Shown here in pieces: positions 24,091 to 32,764 of a stretch of 64,000 nucleotides of DNA. Each line of letters begins with the position of its first letter. Position 1 is the first letter of the stretch. The DNA comes from Saprospiraceae bacterium (GTDB taxonomy: Bacteria; Bacteroidota; Bacteroidia; Chitinophagales; Saprospiraceae), in contig JADKBV010000004.1 in NCBI GenBank assembly GCA_016714895.1, positions 744,001-808,000 on the forward strand, written 5' to 3'. The notes under the pieces were generated by a model, which made no database searches, had not been told where the DNA came from, and saw only the letters and a list, made by a program, of their open reading frames with translations. A program made the translations under genes and the position numbers.

Positions 24091-24989
24091 TAATCTCTTA
24101 TCAAAACCAGGTAATATTTCCATAATTTCAAAAAGTATCCATAAGAAAACGACTTTTTAACATTTCTTATACTTCTTTTTTTGTCCTTTTCCAACAAACA
24201 ATAATGGGCAAACTCAATATATTTTTTTGCCAGTAAAAAGTTTTTAGTGTTTTTTTCTAAAAACGGATTGATAAGCGTTCCGTACTCAGAAAACAAATGT
24301 TCTATGGGATCTGTATTTTTAAGGATATTGGCATCGGGATCTTTACCCATTGTTTTTGAACCCATTCCTTCGTGAATAATATAGACATATGTATAGAACG
24401 GCAACTGCGTCATTCCATAGCGGGCAAACAAACGGAGGATGAGATGGGTGTCCTGCCAGTGCGGAAAATCGGGATGAAATTTTTCATCATCCAAATACTT
24501 TTTTGGTATGCTTAATGACCAAACACCGCACATATGGTAAGCAGCAAAGTTGACCGGATTTTTATGTTTTCTGAGATTATAATTTGTTGAAAACTTGTTT
24601 TTCTCACCTTTTTTCCGATAAAAACCCTGTCTGAGAATCTGATCACAAAACTGATTTTTTTGAAAATATAAATAAAAGTTTTTTAAAAAGTCAGATTGAT
24701 AGTAATCGTCGTCGTCCAAAAAACAAATATATTTACCGTCAGCGTGCAAAATGCCGGTATTTCTGGCAGTACTTCTTTCGGAATGAGGCTGAAACACGTA
24801 TTTTATACGGCTGTCCGCCATTTCTGATACCAATTTTGCAGTATTGTCTGTTGATCCGTCATCCACGATGATTAGTTGCCAGTCCGGAAACTCCTGATTC
24901 AATACCGATTGGACTGCTTTGTGTAATAAGACCTCACGATTGTACGTTGGTAAAATAACACTAAACAAAGGACCTGAAGATACATTCAT
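24075..24989 (-). CDS. Family 2 glycosyltransferase
   Basis: A 304-residue GT-A fold enzyme. The catalytic elements are FSVILPTYNREVLLHKAVQ at the N-terminus, IIVDDGSTDNT, ARNTGILHADGKY and CFLDDDDYY, the last holding the metal-binding D-x-D. It adds a sugar to a surface glycan or glycolipid; donor and acceptor cannot be read from the sequence. The ATG at 24989 was chosen because a TACCTTTG promoter element lies at 24994-25001; the frame is open further upstream, but those codons would precede the promoter. It is transcribed away from the glycosyltransferase cluster to its right. Confidence 0.85.
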   Translation of the reverse strand: MNVSSGPLFSVILPTYNREVLLHKAVQSVLNQEFPDWQLIIVDDGSTDNTAKLVSEMADSRIKYVFQPHSERSTARNTGILHADGKYICFLDDDDYYQSDFLKNFYLYFQKNQFCDQILRQGFYRKKGEKNKFSTNYNLRKHKNPVNFAAYHMCGVWSLSIPKKYLDDEKFHPDFPHWQDTHLILRLFARYGMTQLPFYTYVYIIHEGMGSKTMGKDPDANILKNTDPIEHLFSEYGTLINPFLEKNTKNFLLAKKYIEFAHYCLLEKDKKRSIRNVKKSFSYGYFLKLWKYYLVLIRDYFVIL

Positions 24990-24993
24990 AACC

Positions 24994-25001
24994 CAAAGGT
25001 A
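24994..25001 (-). promoter_or_regulatory. Promoter -7 element of the GT2 gene
   Basis: Minus-strand TACCTTTG, 5 bp before the ATG, fits TAnnTTTG; it decides the start choice for the gene. Confidence 0.4.
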
Positions 25002-25177
25002 AAAAATCAGATACAATTCATGAGAAATCTTGCTAAAACCTGACATAATACAGGTATTCATACTTATTTTGCAGTGTCTTTGAGTATCAATATTCGTCTT
25101 TTTATATTTTTTCACCAAACCAACAGTTTATTTCACCAACAAAACATATAAGTCCGGGAAGTCGCGAACAAAAAACG

Positions 25178-26319
25178 GTGGCCATCTTTGAATTTGCTTT
25201 TCACAATGAAGTGGTTGAAGCCTATATCTTTCATTTTTTGCCAATAGTTTCTCAAATATATGTTTTCACCCATGATTTTATTTTGGAGCAAATTGCCGAT
25301 AAATTTGTCGACAAACCCGTCTTCTGGATTATTATGGACAATGAAGAAAATTATAAATCATTTGTTCAAAAGCACCGGAAAATTATTAAAAACTGCCAAC
25401 TTACGGTTTTCACTTCGTTTCCTGAGCCTTTGACAAACATAGATTTCACTGTTTTTGAATGTCAGGTTTGGCTTCTGATTCACAACATTCATTATTTTTT
25501 GCCAAACCTTTAACTCACCTGCATCAGGGTAAAAATCCGGTATTGGACGTTTTGAAGATATTAAGGTTTTACCTTACCGGAAAAGAAATTATTAAAAATA
25601 ATTGGTTGTCTAATATGGATGAAATCATTTTTCCGACCCAAAATTTGAAAAAACATTATCAACAACATTTTTTATCGGGTCGCTTTCCGGATCCCCTGGT
25701 TATCCCGTTTATAAAGGCAGAAGACAAACCACGGTTGCAAAAACCACAATCTCCGTTTCACATTGTCATACCGGGTAATATCACCACACTTTCCAGAGAT
25801 TATGACATTGTTTATCAAGCATTAAAAAATGTTTTGAAAAAAACGAATCAAAAGATTAAACTGACTTTAGCCGGGAAACAAAAAGACCATACCTGTGATT
25901 TTTTATTAAAAAAGTTTTCACAGCTTGATCAGAAGAGGCTGGATTTTGTCTTTTTTCAGGAATTTATTCCCCAGGAAAAATTTGATACCATCATGTCGGA
26001 GGCGGACCTTTTGGTAGCACCTTTACAACCCAATACTTCTTACGGAATTCACAATGAAAAGTATGGTTATTCGACAGAAAGCGGCAATATCGCGGATGCA
26101 GTCCGTTATGGTCTTCCCCTTGTAATTCCCGATTTTTATCCGGTTTCCGAAGCTTTGGAACACATGACTTTTCGTTTTTCTACAGCTTCGGAACTTGCAG
26201 ATCAACTGTTGTATTTTATGGAGCATCCCGGTTTTTTACCAGATCATAATGTTTTGAAAATGTACCAATCTTCAGAGGTATCAAAATATATTGAATCTGT
26301 TTGGAACAAAAATCCTTAA
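25178..26319 (+). pseudogene. Glycosyltransferase split by a one-base frameshift
   Basis: Two overlapping frames make one protein of about 380 residues. The first (from GTG 25178) runs VAIFEFAFHNEVVEAYIFHF to HNIHYFLPNL and stops at 25513. The second continues FFAKPLTHLHQGKNPVLDVL to the TAA at 26319. The break lies in a T6 run at 25495-25500; one more T would join them as HNIHYFFAKPLTHL. The C-terminal half looks like a GT-B donor-binding domain: FHIVIPGNITTLSRDYDIVY, KLTLAGKQ and YGYSTESGNIADAVRYGLP. The frame is open back to 25049 without an ATG, so the true start is uncertain. Either a sequencing or assembly slip, a real pseudogene, or a slippage-controlled gene. Confidence 0.8.
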
Positions 26320-26327
26320 ATTTGCGC

Positions 26328-27275
26328 ATGACTGATAAAGAACGATATATCATTTTTTGCGACCAAAACAGGGGAATTCCTTTGTTTTATCAACCCTTTT
26401 GGCTCGATGCTGTGACCGGTAAGAATTGGGACGTTCTCTGTTCATTGGACACAAATGGTGACATTGAGGCTTTTATGCCTGTATTTATATCTAAAAAAAG
26501 AGGCCTGACAGCCATTACCAATCCCGTCCTTACACCACACCAGGGCATCTATATTGCAGAAGATATTAACGGCTGGAAGGAGCAAAAAAAACAATCTTAT
26601 ATCTTTAGAATAAGTCGCAACATTATCGCTAAAATTCCGGCAAACACTTTTTTTAAAATGAGGTTCCACCCGGAGTATACGATGTGGCTTCCTTTTTATT
26701 TTGCCGGATTCAAACAAACTACTTATTATACCTACGTATTGGATAATATTAGGGATCACGATACGGTTTTTGCCAGTTTTAAAGCCAATACCCGAAATAT
26801 CATCCGCAAGGCAGAAGAAGATCTGACCATCGTTGAAAAAGAAGATATCGGCCTTTTGTTTTCACTGTTGGAAAAAACATTTGCCCGAAAAAAAGAACGA
26901 ATGCCTTTTGATTTACCATTTTTAGAAAGGTTAAATGAAACATGCAAAAAACAACGAAAAATTTTGTTTGTCCAGGATGGAGAAGGTCAAATACTTGCCG
27001 GAATGTTTCTGGTTTTTGACCAGAACAGAGCTTACAATATGTTGTTTGGAACCGATTTTGACCGGGTTAATCAGGGAGGGCCATCCTTTCTGATTTGGGA
27101 AAGTATTAAAATCGCTTCAGAAAGGGTCAATGTTTTTGATTTTGAAGGAAGCAGATTGCCTACCATTCAGTCATTTTATCAGGGTTTTGGCGGGAAACCT
27201 GTGCCGTATTTTGAAATTTCAAAAACAAAAAACCGGTTTTGGACGATGTTATTCACCCTTATCGGGAAATTGTAA
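26328..27275 (+). CDS. FemAB/GNAT-like acyltransferase (BioF2-like)
   Basis: A 315-residue protein with two GNAT-like halves. The C-terminal one (about residues 140-290) carries FASFKANTRNIIRKAEED, GQILAGMFLVFDQNRAYNML and NVFDFEGSRLPTIQSFYQGFGG. This pattern is typical of FemAB-type or BioF2-like acetyltransferase domains found in capsule and exopolysaccharide clusters. The ATG at 26328 follows the previous stop by 8 bp. The acyl donor and target are unknown. It lies between two glycosyltransferase genes on the same strand, so it probably modifies the glycan they build. Confidence 0.75.
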   Translation: MTDKERYIIFCDQNRGIPLFYQPFWLDAVTGKNWDVLCSLDTNGDIEAFMPVFISKKRGLTAITNPVLTPHQGIYIAEDINGWKEQKKQSYIFRISRNIIAKIPANTFFKMRFHPEYTMWLPFYFAGFKQTTYYTYVLDNIRDHDTVFASFKANTRNIIRKAEEDLTIVEKEDIGLLFSLLEKTFARKKERMPFDLPFLERLNETCKKQRKILFVQDGEGQILAGMFLVFDQNRAYNMLFGTDFDRVNQGGPSFLIWESIKIASERVNVFDFEGSRLPTIQSFYQGFGGKPVPYFEISKTKNRFWTMLFTLIGKL

Positions 27276-27286
27276 AAACCGGTTTG

Positions 27287-28396
27287 ATGACGAAAAAAAA
27301 GGTAGTTTTAATATCATTTACCGATTTTGAGAATCCTGTTCTATCCGGATTACAAACAAAAATGAACGGCCAGGCCAATGCTTTCCGGGAATTGGGATAT
27401 GAAACAGAATGTTTATATCTATACGGCAAAAAAGTCGTTAATGACCGGGGAGATTTTGTCAAATCACTTTCAGGTTTTTCGCTTAGAAATTCTTTTTTTT
27501 CGGCAGTTGAGTCCAGATTAAAATCTTTTGACAAAACACCGGATATGTTGTACATCCGGTATCCTTTTTCGACGCCGGGTTTTATCCGGTTTTTGAACGC
27601 TGTCAGGAGTCATTATCCCGATATTAAAATAGTACTTGAAGTTCCAACATTGCCATATGGCCGAGAATTTGTTTTATTTCAAAAGTGGAAACTTTGGGTA
27701 GACAGCTATTACCGCAAAAATCTGATAAAATATACAGACCTCGTCGTCACGTATGGCAATGAACAGTCTTTTGAAGGTATCCAAACCATCAATCTTACCA
27801 ATGGAACAGAAATTCCGGACCTGGCGATAAACAATATTAATAAAGAAGAAATTTTTATGTTTGTTGCCGTGGGAAACTGGCGGTTTTGGCATGGTTTGGA
27901 CCGGTTTTTATCCGGAATGTCGAAATATTTGAGCCAATCACCTGAAAAAGACATCCAACTTTTGGTCATTGGTGATGGTAAGGATCTTGCTAAATATAAA
28001 GACATAACCGAAGAACTCAGGCTGACCCGACACATCCGTTTTTTAGGTGAAAAAACAGAAGAAGACACAAAAAAAATCCTGCAAAAGGCACATGTGGGGG
28101 TCGGGGTTTTAGGTTCGTTTCGCAAAGGATTAGTATCCCATTCTCCGTTAAAACACCGGTTGTATGCTATTTGCGGACTGCCTTTTGTTTTCAGTACAGA
28201 TGACCCGGATTTTAGCGGTAAAGCCAAATTTATATATCAATTTCCACCAAACGAAGAGCCTGTTTCCATTCAGGAAATCCTCGATTTTTACAGGAAAGGA
28301 AGTTATCCATCTGTTGAAATCATAAACTATGCACAACAACAATTGTCCTGGAAAAACAGGATGGAAAAGGTGGTTATGTTTTTCATTTCAAACTAA
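27287..28396 (+). CDS. Glycosyltransferase, GT-B/GT4 type
   Basis: A 369-residue protein. The N-terminal part (KVVLISFTDFENPVLSGLQT, MNGQANAFRELGYETECLYL) looks like a GT-B acceptor domain. The C-terminal part has MFVAVGNWRFWHGLDRFL, LLVIGDGKDLAKYKDI and IRFLGEKTEEDTKKIL, typical of GT4 donor domains. The retaining-type E-x7-E motif is not clear. The ATG at 27287 lies 11 bp after the stop of the acyltransferase; an upstream in-frame start at 27239 would lie inside that gene. Glycan specificity is unknown. This is the last gene of the cluster, facing the AI-2E-type permease 20 bp away. Confidence 0.82.
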   Translation: MTKKKVVLISFTDFENPVLSGLQTKMNGQANAFRELGYETECLYLYGKKVVNDRGDFVKSLSGFSLRNSFFSAVESRLKSFDKTPDMLYIRYPFSTPGFIRFLNAVRSHYPDIKIVLEVPTLPYGREFVLFQKWKLWVDSYYRKNLIKYTDLVVTYGNEQSFEGIQTINLTNGTEIPDLAINNINKEEIFMFVAVGNWRFWHGLDRFLSGMSKYLSQSPEKDIQLLVIGDGKDLAKYKDITEELRLTRHIRFLGEKTEEDTKKILQKAHVGVGVLGSFRKGLVSHSPLKHRLYAICGLPFVFSTDDPDFSGKAKFIYQFPPNEEPVSIQEILDFYRKGSYPSVEIINYAQQQLSWKNRMEKVVMFFISN

Positions 28397-28416
28397 AATA
28401 TCACAAAACCAGGTGC

Positions 28417-29697
28417 CTACATATTTTTGGTCAGACTTTGTATGACTTTAAATTCTTTGAGGAATACTTTGCCCACTACCCTGAAAACTGTATAAAGCGG
28501 AATAGCGAGCACCATTCCCAAAATACCACCAAGTTTTCCTGCCACCAAAACGATGATAAAAATTTCAAGTGGGTGGGCTTTCACACTTTTGGAGAATATT
28601 TTGGGTTGTAAAACAACATTGTCGATCAATTGGATAATGGCAAATACGATCATAACTTTGATGATAATCGGCATTAATACGGTATAAAACGGTTCGTTGA
28701 GGTTGGAAGAAATGGTGATCAACAGTCCGAAAGAAGCCCCAAAAATTGGTCCCAAATAAGGAATGATATTCATAAATCCGGCAAAAAACCCGATCAGGAG
28801 TGCATTTTTAACACCCAAAATGCCCAAAGCAACAGATACAAAAACGGTGATGATAGTTGTTTGGGTCAGAATCCCGATCAGATAACGAATCAACAAATCG
28901 CTGGCAATTCCTACAGCTTCTTTGGTCTGTTCTTCATATCCCGTAGGTACAATTCCGGCAAGGATATTGTCAAAGAGTCCCTGTTCTCTGAGAAAGAAAA
29001 AACCAATAAAAAAGATGGACAAAAAAGCGACTAAAATATTGCCTAAAGCACCAACGATGCTGCTGAAAACGGATTGAATAAGTTTAGGGCTTAAAAAATC
29101 TGAAAGACTTTGTTTGAGGTTTTCAAAAAAATCTTCATTTTCTTCCAAACCCGGTTCTTTTCCGGCATTTTGCAAAGCCATCATCTCAGAAGCATCTATT
29201 TTTACCAAAATAGCTACATTATTTGTGGCAGTGGTGGAGTCTGTATTTTGACCCAAACTATCCAATAAAACCTGATGAGTAAAAATGTATGGTTCTGCGG
29301 CTTCTTTTTTTGTTTCTACCAATATATTTGTAGTACTGTCCGGCAACAATCTTTTATCTACCAACCAGTTTTTCCAATCTTGGACAGGCTCTTCCAAAGC
29401 ATTGATTACGCTGGTGTAATCAATACTCGCCAGATTTCTTGCCTGATTTATCAAAGGCGGGATAAAAATCCACATCAGCAACATAAAAAATATCAGAAAA
29501 ACACCAATGGTCAGCAAAGCAGCAGCATTTTTGCCCATAAACCGTTTAAAAAATCGAACAATAGGTGCGCCGATCATTGACAAAGCCCATGCGAGGATTA
29601 CATAAGAAACAATATCAGACAGATAATAAAAAATCAAACCTGCAATAGCCAAAGGTATGATGTAGTAAAAATATTTATTGTTGATATTGATCTGCAT
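28417..29697 (-). CDS. AI-2E family transporter (PerM/YdiK-like)
   Basis: A 426-residue membrane protein with about seven hydrophobic helices. Helices 1-2 lie at about residues 10-35 and 58-80, then comes a long soluble insert (about 85-210), and the remaining helices follow to 420. Family features are FFAGFMNIIPYLGPIFGASF and IDNVVLQPKIFSKSVKAHPL. The family name comes from autoinducer-2 export by TqsA, but most members move unknown substrates or act in sodium/proton balance. The soluble insert of about 125 residues is longer than in E. coli PerM. A good promoter lies upstream. Confidence 0.88.
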   Translation of the reverse strand: MQININNKYFYYIIPLAIAGLIFYYLSDIVSYVILAWALSMIGAPIVRFFKRFMGKNAAALLTIGVFLIFFMLLMWIFIPPLINQARNLASIDYTSVINALEEPVQDWKNWLVDKRLLPDSTTNILVETKKEAAEPYIFTHQVLLDSLGQNTDSTTATNNVAILVKIDASEMMALQNAGKEPGLEENEDFFENLKQSLSDFLSPKLIQSVFSSIVGALGNILVAFLSIFFIGFFFLREQGLFDNILAGIVPTGYEEQTKEAVGIASDLLIRYLIGILTQTTIITVFVSVALGILGVKNALLIGFFAGFMNIIPYLGPIFGASFGLLITISSNLNEPFYTVLMPIIIKVMIVFAIIQLIDNVVLQPKIFSKSVKAHPLEIFIIVLVAGKLGGILGMVLAIPLYTVFRVVGKVFLKEFKVIQSLTKNM

Positions 29698-29717
29698 TTT
29701 ACGGACATTTTAATCCA

Positions 29718-29745
29718 CAAAGATACAGTTATTTTAAAACCCAAA
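29718..29745 (-). promoter_or_regulatory. Promoter of the AI-2E family gene
   Basis: Minus-strand TTTG (29745-29742), a 16-bp spacer and TATCTTTG (29725-29718), close to the Bacteroidota consensus, 21 bp before the ATG. Confidence 0.45.
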
Positions 29746-29747
29746 AT

Positions 29748-30332
29748 TTATTGACTTTTATAATATGTATAGGCTTCTTCCATTCTGTTGTAAAAATCTT
29801 CATTTTTGTACCTGATGATGGCATTTTTTAAAAAACGAAAAACCGGCATTTTGTGTTCTGCCCCCAAGGCACAGGCTGCATGGCATATATCCCAGCGATC
29901 ATAATTCCAGGCTTCAAACCCCAAGTCTTTGTTTGTCGTTACCCTGATCGGGTACAAATGACAGGACATCGGTTTTTGGTATCGTATCTCACCGGCAAGA
30001 TATGCCTTTTCTATGCCACATTGAGCAAAACCGGTGGTTTCGTCTTTTTGCAGATAGATGCAGGCGCCATCTTCATAACATTGGGTAGCCCAGGTTTTTG
30101 CCTTTTTTTCATATACATATCCGGGAGTTTCTTTTAATAAATCCACGGTTTTTTCCGGAATAAAACCAGTCAGTTTGCCCTGTATTTTGTCCAGAATTTC
30201 AGTTTCTTCGACGGATAAAGGTGCACCGTAATCTCCTTCCCAACAGCAGGCTCCTTTACACTTGTCAAGATGGCAAATAAAAGACTCTGTGAATATTTCT
30301 TCGCTGATCAAAACATCATCCAATACCAACAT
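29748..30332 (-). CDS. DUF3109 family protein
   Basis: A 194-residue cytoplasmic protein with many cysteines in a conserved order: CHLDKCKGACCWEGDYGAPL (about residues 20-39), CYEDGACIYL, CGIEK, CHLYPIRV and CHAACALG. This arrangement resembles YkgJ/DUF3109 proteins, which probably bind a metal or iron-sulphur centre; the biochemical role is unknown. Its ATG lies 5 bp after the stop of the SDR gene, so the two are one transcript. The region between it and the AI-2E gene contains that gene's promoter. Confidence 0.88.
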   Translation of the reverse strand: MLVLDDVLISEEIFTESFICHLDKCKGACCWEGDYGAPLSVEETEILDKIQGKLTGFIPEKTVDLLKETPGYVYEKKAKTWATQCYEDGACIYLQKDETTGFAQCGIEKAYLAGEIRYQKPMSCHLYPIRVTTNKDLGFEAWNYDRWDICHAACALGAEHKMPVFRFLKNAIIRYKNEDFYNRMEEAYTYYKSQ

Positions 30333-30337
30333 AATCT

Positions 30338-31045
30338 TTATTTTGGTAGTGTCGGTCTGACTTCAATTTTGCTCGGTAATGTCCTCGGATTCATATTTAA
30401 CAAGTCCAAAACCATTTGACCTATATCTTCCGGTTGGATTTTCCAATCATCTCCTTCATTGGGAACATGGTTGTTAAAATGGCTTGTCACAGAACCCGGC
30501 ATAATGGTGGTCACTTTTACGCCGTACTTTCTCAAATCCAACATAATAGCCTGAGAAAAACCTACCAATCCAAACTTGCTGGCATTATAAGCAGATCCTC
30601 CGGCAAAAAAGTTGGTCCCTGCGAGGCTCGCAATGGTGATAATGTATCCTTTTTTTTCTTTTACATCTTCCAGCGATGCTTTGACCGTATTAAAAACGCC
30701 GGTCAGGTTGATGTCCATCGTTTCTTGCCACTGATCAGATGTCAAATCTTCGATTGACCCAAAATGTCCGATGCCAGCATTGGCGATTACGACATCTGTT
30801 TTGCCAATTTGCTGATGAATTTTGTCCATCATTTCTGTCATAGACTGCATATCGGTCACATCGCAGGCATAACCCAGAATTTTGCCCGTTCCGGATATTT
30901 TTTTGAGAGATTCTATTGCTTTGTCCACACCTTCCTGATGCCTTCCGGTGATGACTACATTATAATTATGAGACAAAAGGACTTCAGCAATACCGAATCC
31001 AATACCTTTGGTACCACCTGTAATTAATACATTTTTGTTTGACAT
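30338..31045 (-). CDS. Short-chain dehydrogenase/reductase
   Basis: A 235-residue NAD(P)-dependent oxidoreductase of the classical SDR type. Elements: nucleotide-binding VLITGGTKGIGFGIAEVL (about residues 5-22), ANAGIGHFGSI, the catalytic serine in IITIASLAGTNFF, and YNASKFGLVGF with the active-site Tyr and Lys (about 153-157). Substrate is unknown; 3-oxoacyl-ACP reductase and sepiapterin-like reductases are the nearest general classes. It is flanked by the MazG-like gene (41 bp upstream) and the DUF3109 gene (5 bp downstream) in the same direction. Confidence 0.88.
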   Translation of the reverse strand: MSNKNVLITGGTKGIGFGIAEVLLSHNYNVVITGRHQEGVDKAIESLKKISGTGKILGYACDVTDMQSMTEMMDKIHQQIGKTDVVIANAGIGHFGSIEDLTSDQWQETMDINLTGVFNTVKASLEDVKEKKGYIITIASLAGTNFFAGGSAYNASKFGLVGFSQAIMLDLRKYGVKVTTIMPGSVTSHFNNHVPNEGDDWKIQPEDIGQMVLDLLNMNPRTLPSKIEVRPTLPK

Positions 31046-31086
31046 AAAACTTATTTATAAAAAGAACATAAAGTCTACTTTTAAGT

Positions 31087-31428
31087 TCAGCCGTTGAGTT
31101 TTTTATTGTTTTTATGTCTTTCTGAGTCCCGAGTATTCTTTTTTTCAAAATTTTTTTGCAAAGCAGATGTAAGATCAATGCCGCTTTGATTGGCCAGACA
31201 GGTGACTACCCAAATGACATCACACAGTTCATCTTCCAGTTTTAAAAGGTGATTTTCTGTTTTTTCTGATTCTTTGAAGGATTGATCTCCATGGATTCGG
31301 GCTAAAAGTCGTGCCACTTCGCCTACTTCTTCCGTCAGAATGGCCATGTTGGTCAAGGGAGAAAAGTATCGGACACCTACGGTTTGGATCCATGAATCTA
31401 CTTCTTGTTGGTATTGTTTTATGGTCAT
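31087..31428 (-). CDS. MazG-like nucleotide pyrophosphohydrolase
   Basis: A 113-residue all-alpha NTP pyrophosphatase of the short MazG type. Metal ligands are expected from EEVGEVARLLAR (E33, E34, E37) and LEDELCDVIWVVTCLAN (E67, D70). Such enzymes hydrolyse non-canonical or excess nucleoside triphosphates to monophosphates. At this length it is a single-domain form, unlike E. coli MazG (263 residues). It probably heads a transcript with the SDR and DUF3109 genes. A TAATTTTG element at 31440-31447 may be its promoter. Confidence 0.88.
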   Translation of the reverse strand: MTIKQYQQEVDSWIQTVGVRYFSPLTNMAILTEEVGEVARLLARIHGDQSFKESEKTENHLLKLEDELCDVIWVVTCLANQSGIDLTSALQKNFEKKNTRDSERHKNNKKLNG

Positions 31429-31439
31429 TTTTTTAATGC

Positions 31440-31447
31440 CAAAATTA
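31440..31447 (-). promoter_or_regulatory. Candidate -7 element of the MazG-SDR-DUF3109 transcript
   Basis: Minus-strand TAATTTTG fits TAnnTTTG; a TTTG lies 25 bp further upstream, slightly beyond the usual spacing. Confidence 0.33.
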
Positions 31448-31701
31448 CTTCTTTTTATGAATATCGGGTTGGCAAAATATATTTATAGGATTGAAAGGCA
31501 TTATGTATTTAAAAATCCACTTTTATTTGACCAAGCTTGTGTGTATTCCGGAGTACATTTCCAAAGATTTGAAAAAACCGACACCATTTCCATAAACTTA
31601 CAGATAATAAATAGTGTTACCTTGTGGTTTTATTTACCTTTTTTGCAAATTTTTTTTAGAATAACACCACATCATTCGATTTTGATCCATAGTTGTAAAG
31701 T

Positions 31702-32706
31702 ATGAAACACTCTTTTTATTATTTTTTCCTGTTTGGATTTTTGATAATCTTTGGTTGTAAAGACAAAAATACGGAAACCAATACCAAATCTTCAGGCTAT
31801 CCGGAAATTGAAAAAGTTTCTCAGGAAATTGTCAAAAATCCGGACAAACCTGAGCTCTACATGCAAAGAGCCAAATTTTTTTATGAAAAAAATCTTTATG
31901 ACAGGGCTATACCTGATGTTTTAAAAGCCATTTCATTGGACAGTCTTAATCCTGTTCTCTACCACTTTTTATCAGATTGTTACCTGGACAGCGGAGATGG
32001 TGTCAATGCAAAAAAAACCATGTTTAAAGTGCTTGGGCTCTATCCTGAAAGAGTACCATCCTTATTAAAAACAGCTGAATTGCAGTATATTCTGGAAGAA
32101 TACGAAAACAGTATTCTGACCATTAATCAAGCGGTAAAAGTTGATGCTCAAAACGCAGAATGTTATTTTATGTTAGGTGTTAATTTCAGGGCTTTGAATG
32201 GTATACCCAGAGCAATCAACAGCTTTCAGACAGCGGTGGAAATGGATTCAAAGCTCACTGATGCCTGGTTGATGCTGGGAGAATTAATGGAAAAAAACAA
32301 AGATACACGGGCACAAAAATATTATGAAAGTGCCGTTTTATCAGACCCGGCTTCACCACAAGCAAAACATGCACTAGCTTATTACTACCAAAACCACAAC
32401 AACATACCTAAGGCTTTGGAATTGTACCGTGAAATCATAGTTACAAACAAAGACTATCAGGATGCTTACCTGAATTCCGGGATTTTGTACCGGGAATTAG
32501 ATTCTTTGGATCGTGCGTACGAACAATTTAATCTTCTGACGGGTATTGCACCAACTAATGCCAACGGGTTTTATTTTCGGGCTTTGACACAAAAAGATCG
32601 CGGAAAAATCAATGAAGCTATCAAGGATCTTGAAACAGCTGTCAATCTTGACAGCGATAATCCTGAATTTATCAAAGATTTGGAAAAGCTGAAAAGCAGC
32701 AAATAG
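31702..32706 (+). CDS. TPR-repeat lipoprotein
   Basis: A 334-residue protein with a lipoprotein signal (lipobox IIFGC, Cys19) followed by about eight tetratricopeptide repeats from residue 45 to the end. Examples are DRAIPDVLKAISLDSLNPVL and NEAIKDLETAVNLDSDNPEF. TPR lipoproteins act as assembly scaffolds in the envelope; the partner here is unknown. It begins a same-strand run with dipeptidyl peptidase IV, a DUF6265 lipoprotein and galactokinase. The gap to the peptidase is 58 bp. The 273 bp upstream hold no recognisable gene. Confidence 0.85.
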   Translation: MKHSFYYFFLFGFLIIFGCKDKNTETNTKSSGYPEIEKVSQEIVKNPDKPELYMQRAKFFYEKNLYDRAIPDVLKAISLDSLNPVLYHFLSDCYLDSGDGVNAKKTMFKVLGLYPERVPSLLKTAELQYILEEYENSILTINQAVKVDAQNAECYFMLGVNFRALNGIPRAINSFQTAVEMDSKLTDAWLMLGELMEKNKDTRAQKYYESAVLSDPASPQAKHALAYYYQNHNNIPKALELYREIIVTNKDYQDAYLNSGILYRELDSLDRAYEQFNLLTGIAPTNANGFYFRALTQKDRGKINEAIKDLETAVNLDSDNPEFIKDLEKLKSSK

Positions 32707-32764
32707 TTTTTATCTTTGTTTTTCATTTATAATGACCCGATTTTTTATCATCAAAACGATTAAT

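Noticed and set aside
31429..31701. 273-bp interval with an open plus-strand frame reaching from inside the MazG-like gene
   Set aside because: The frame overlaps a clear gene on the other strand, has no family-like features, and lies in AT-rich sequence; I treat the interval as the 5' flank of the TPR lipoprotein.
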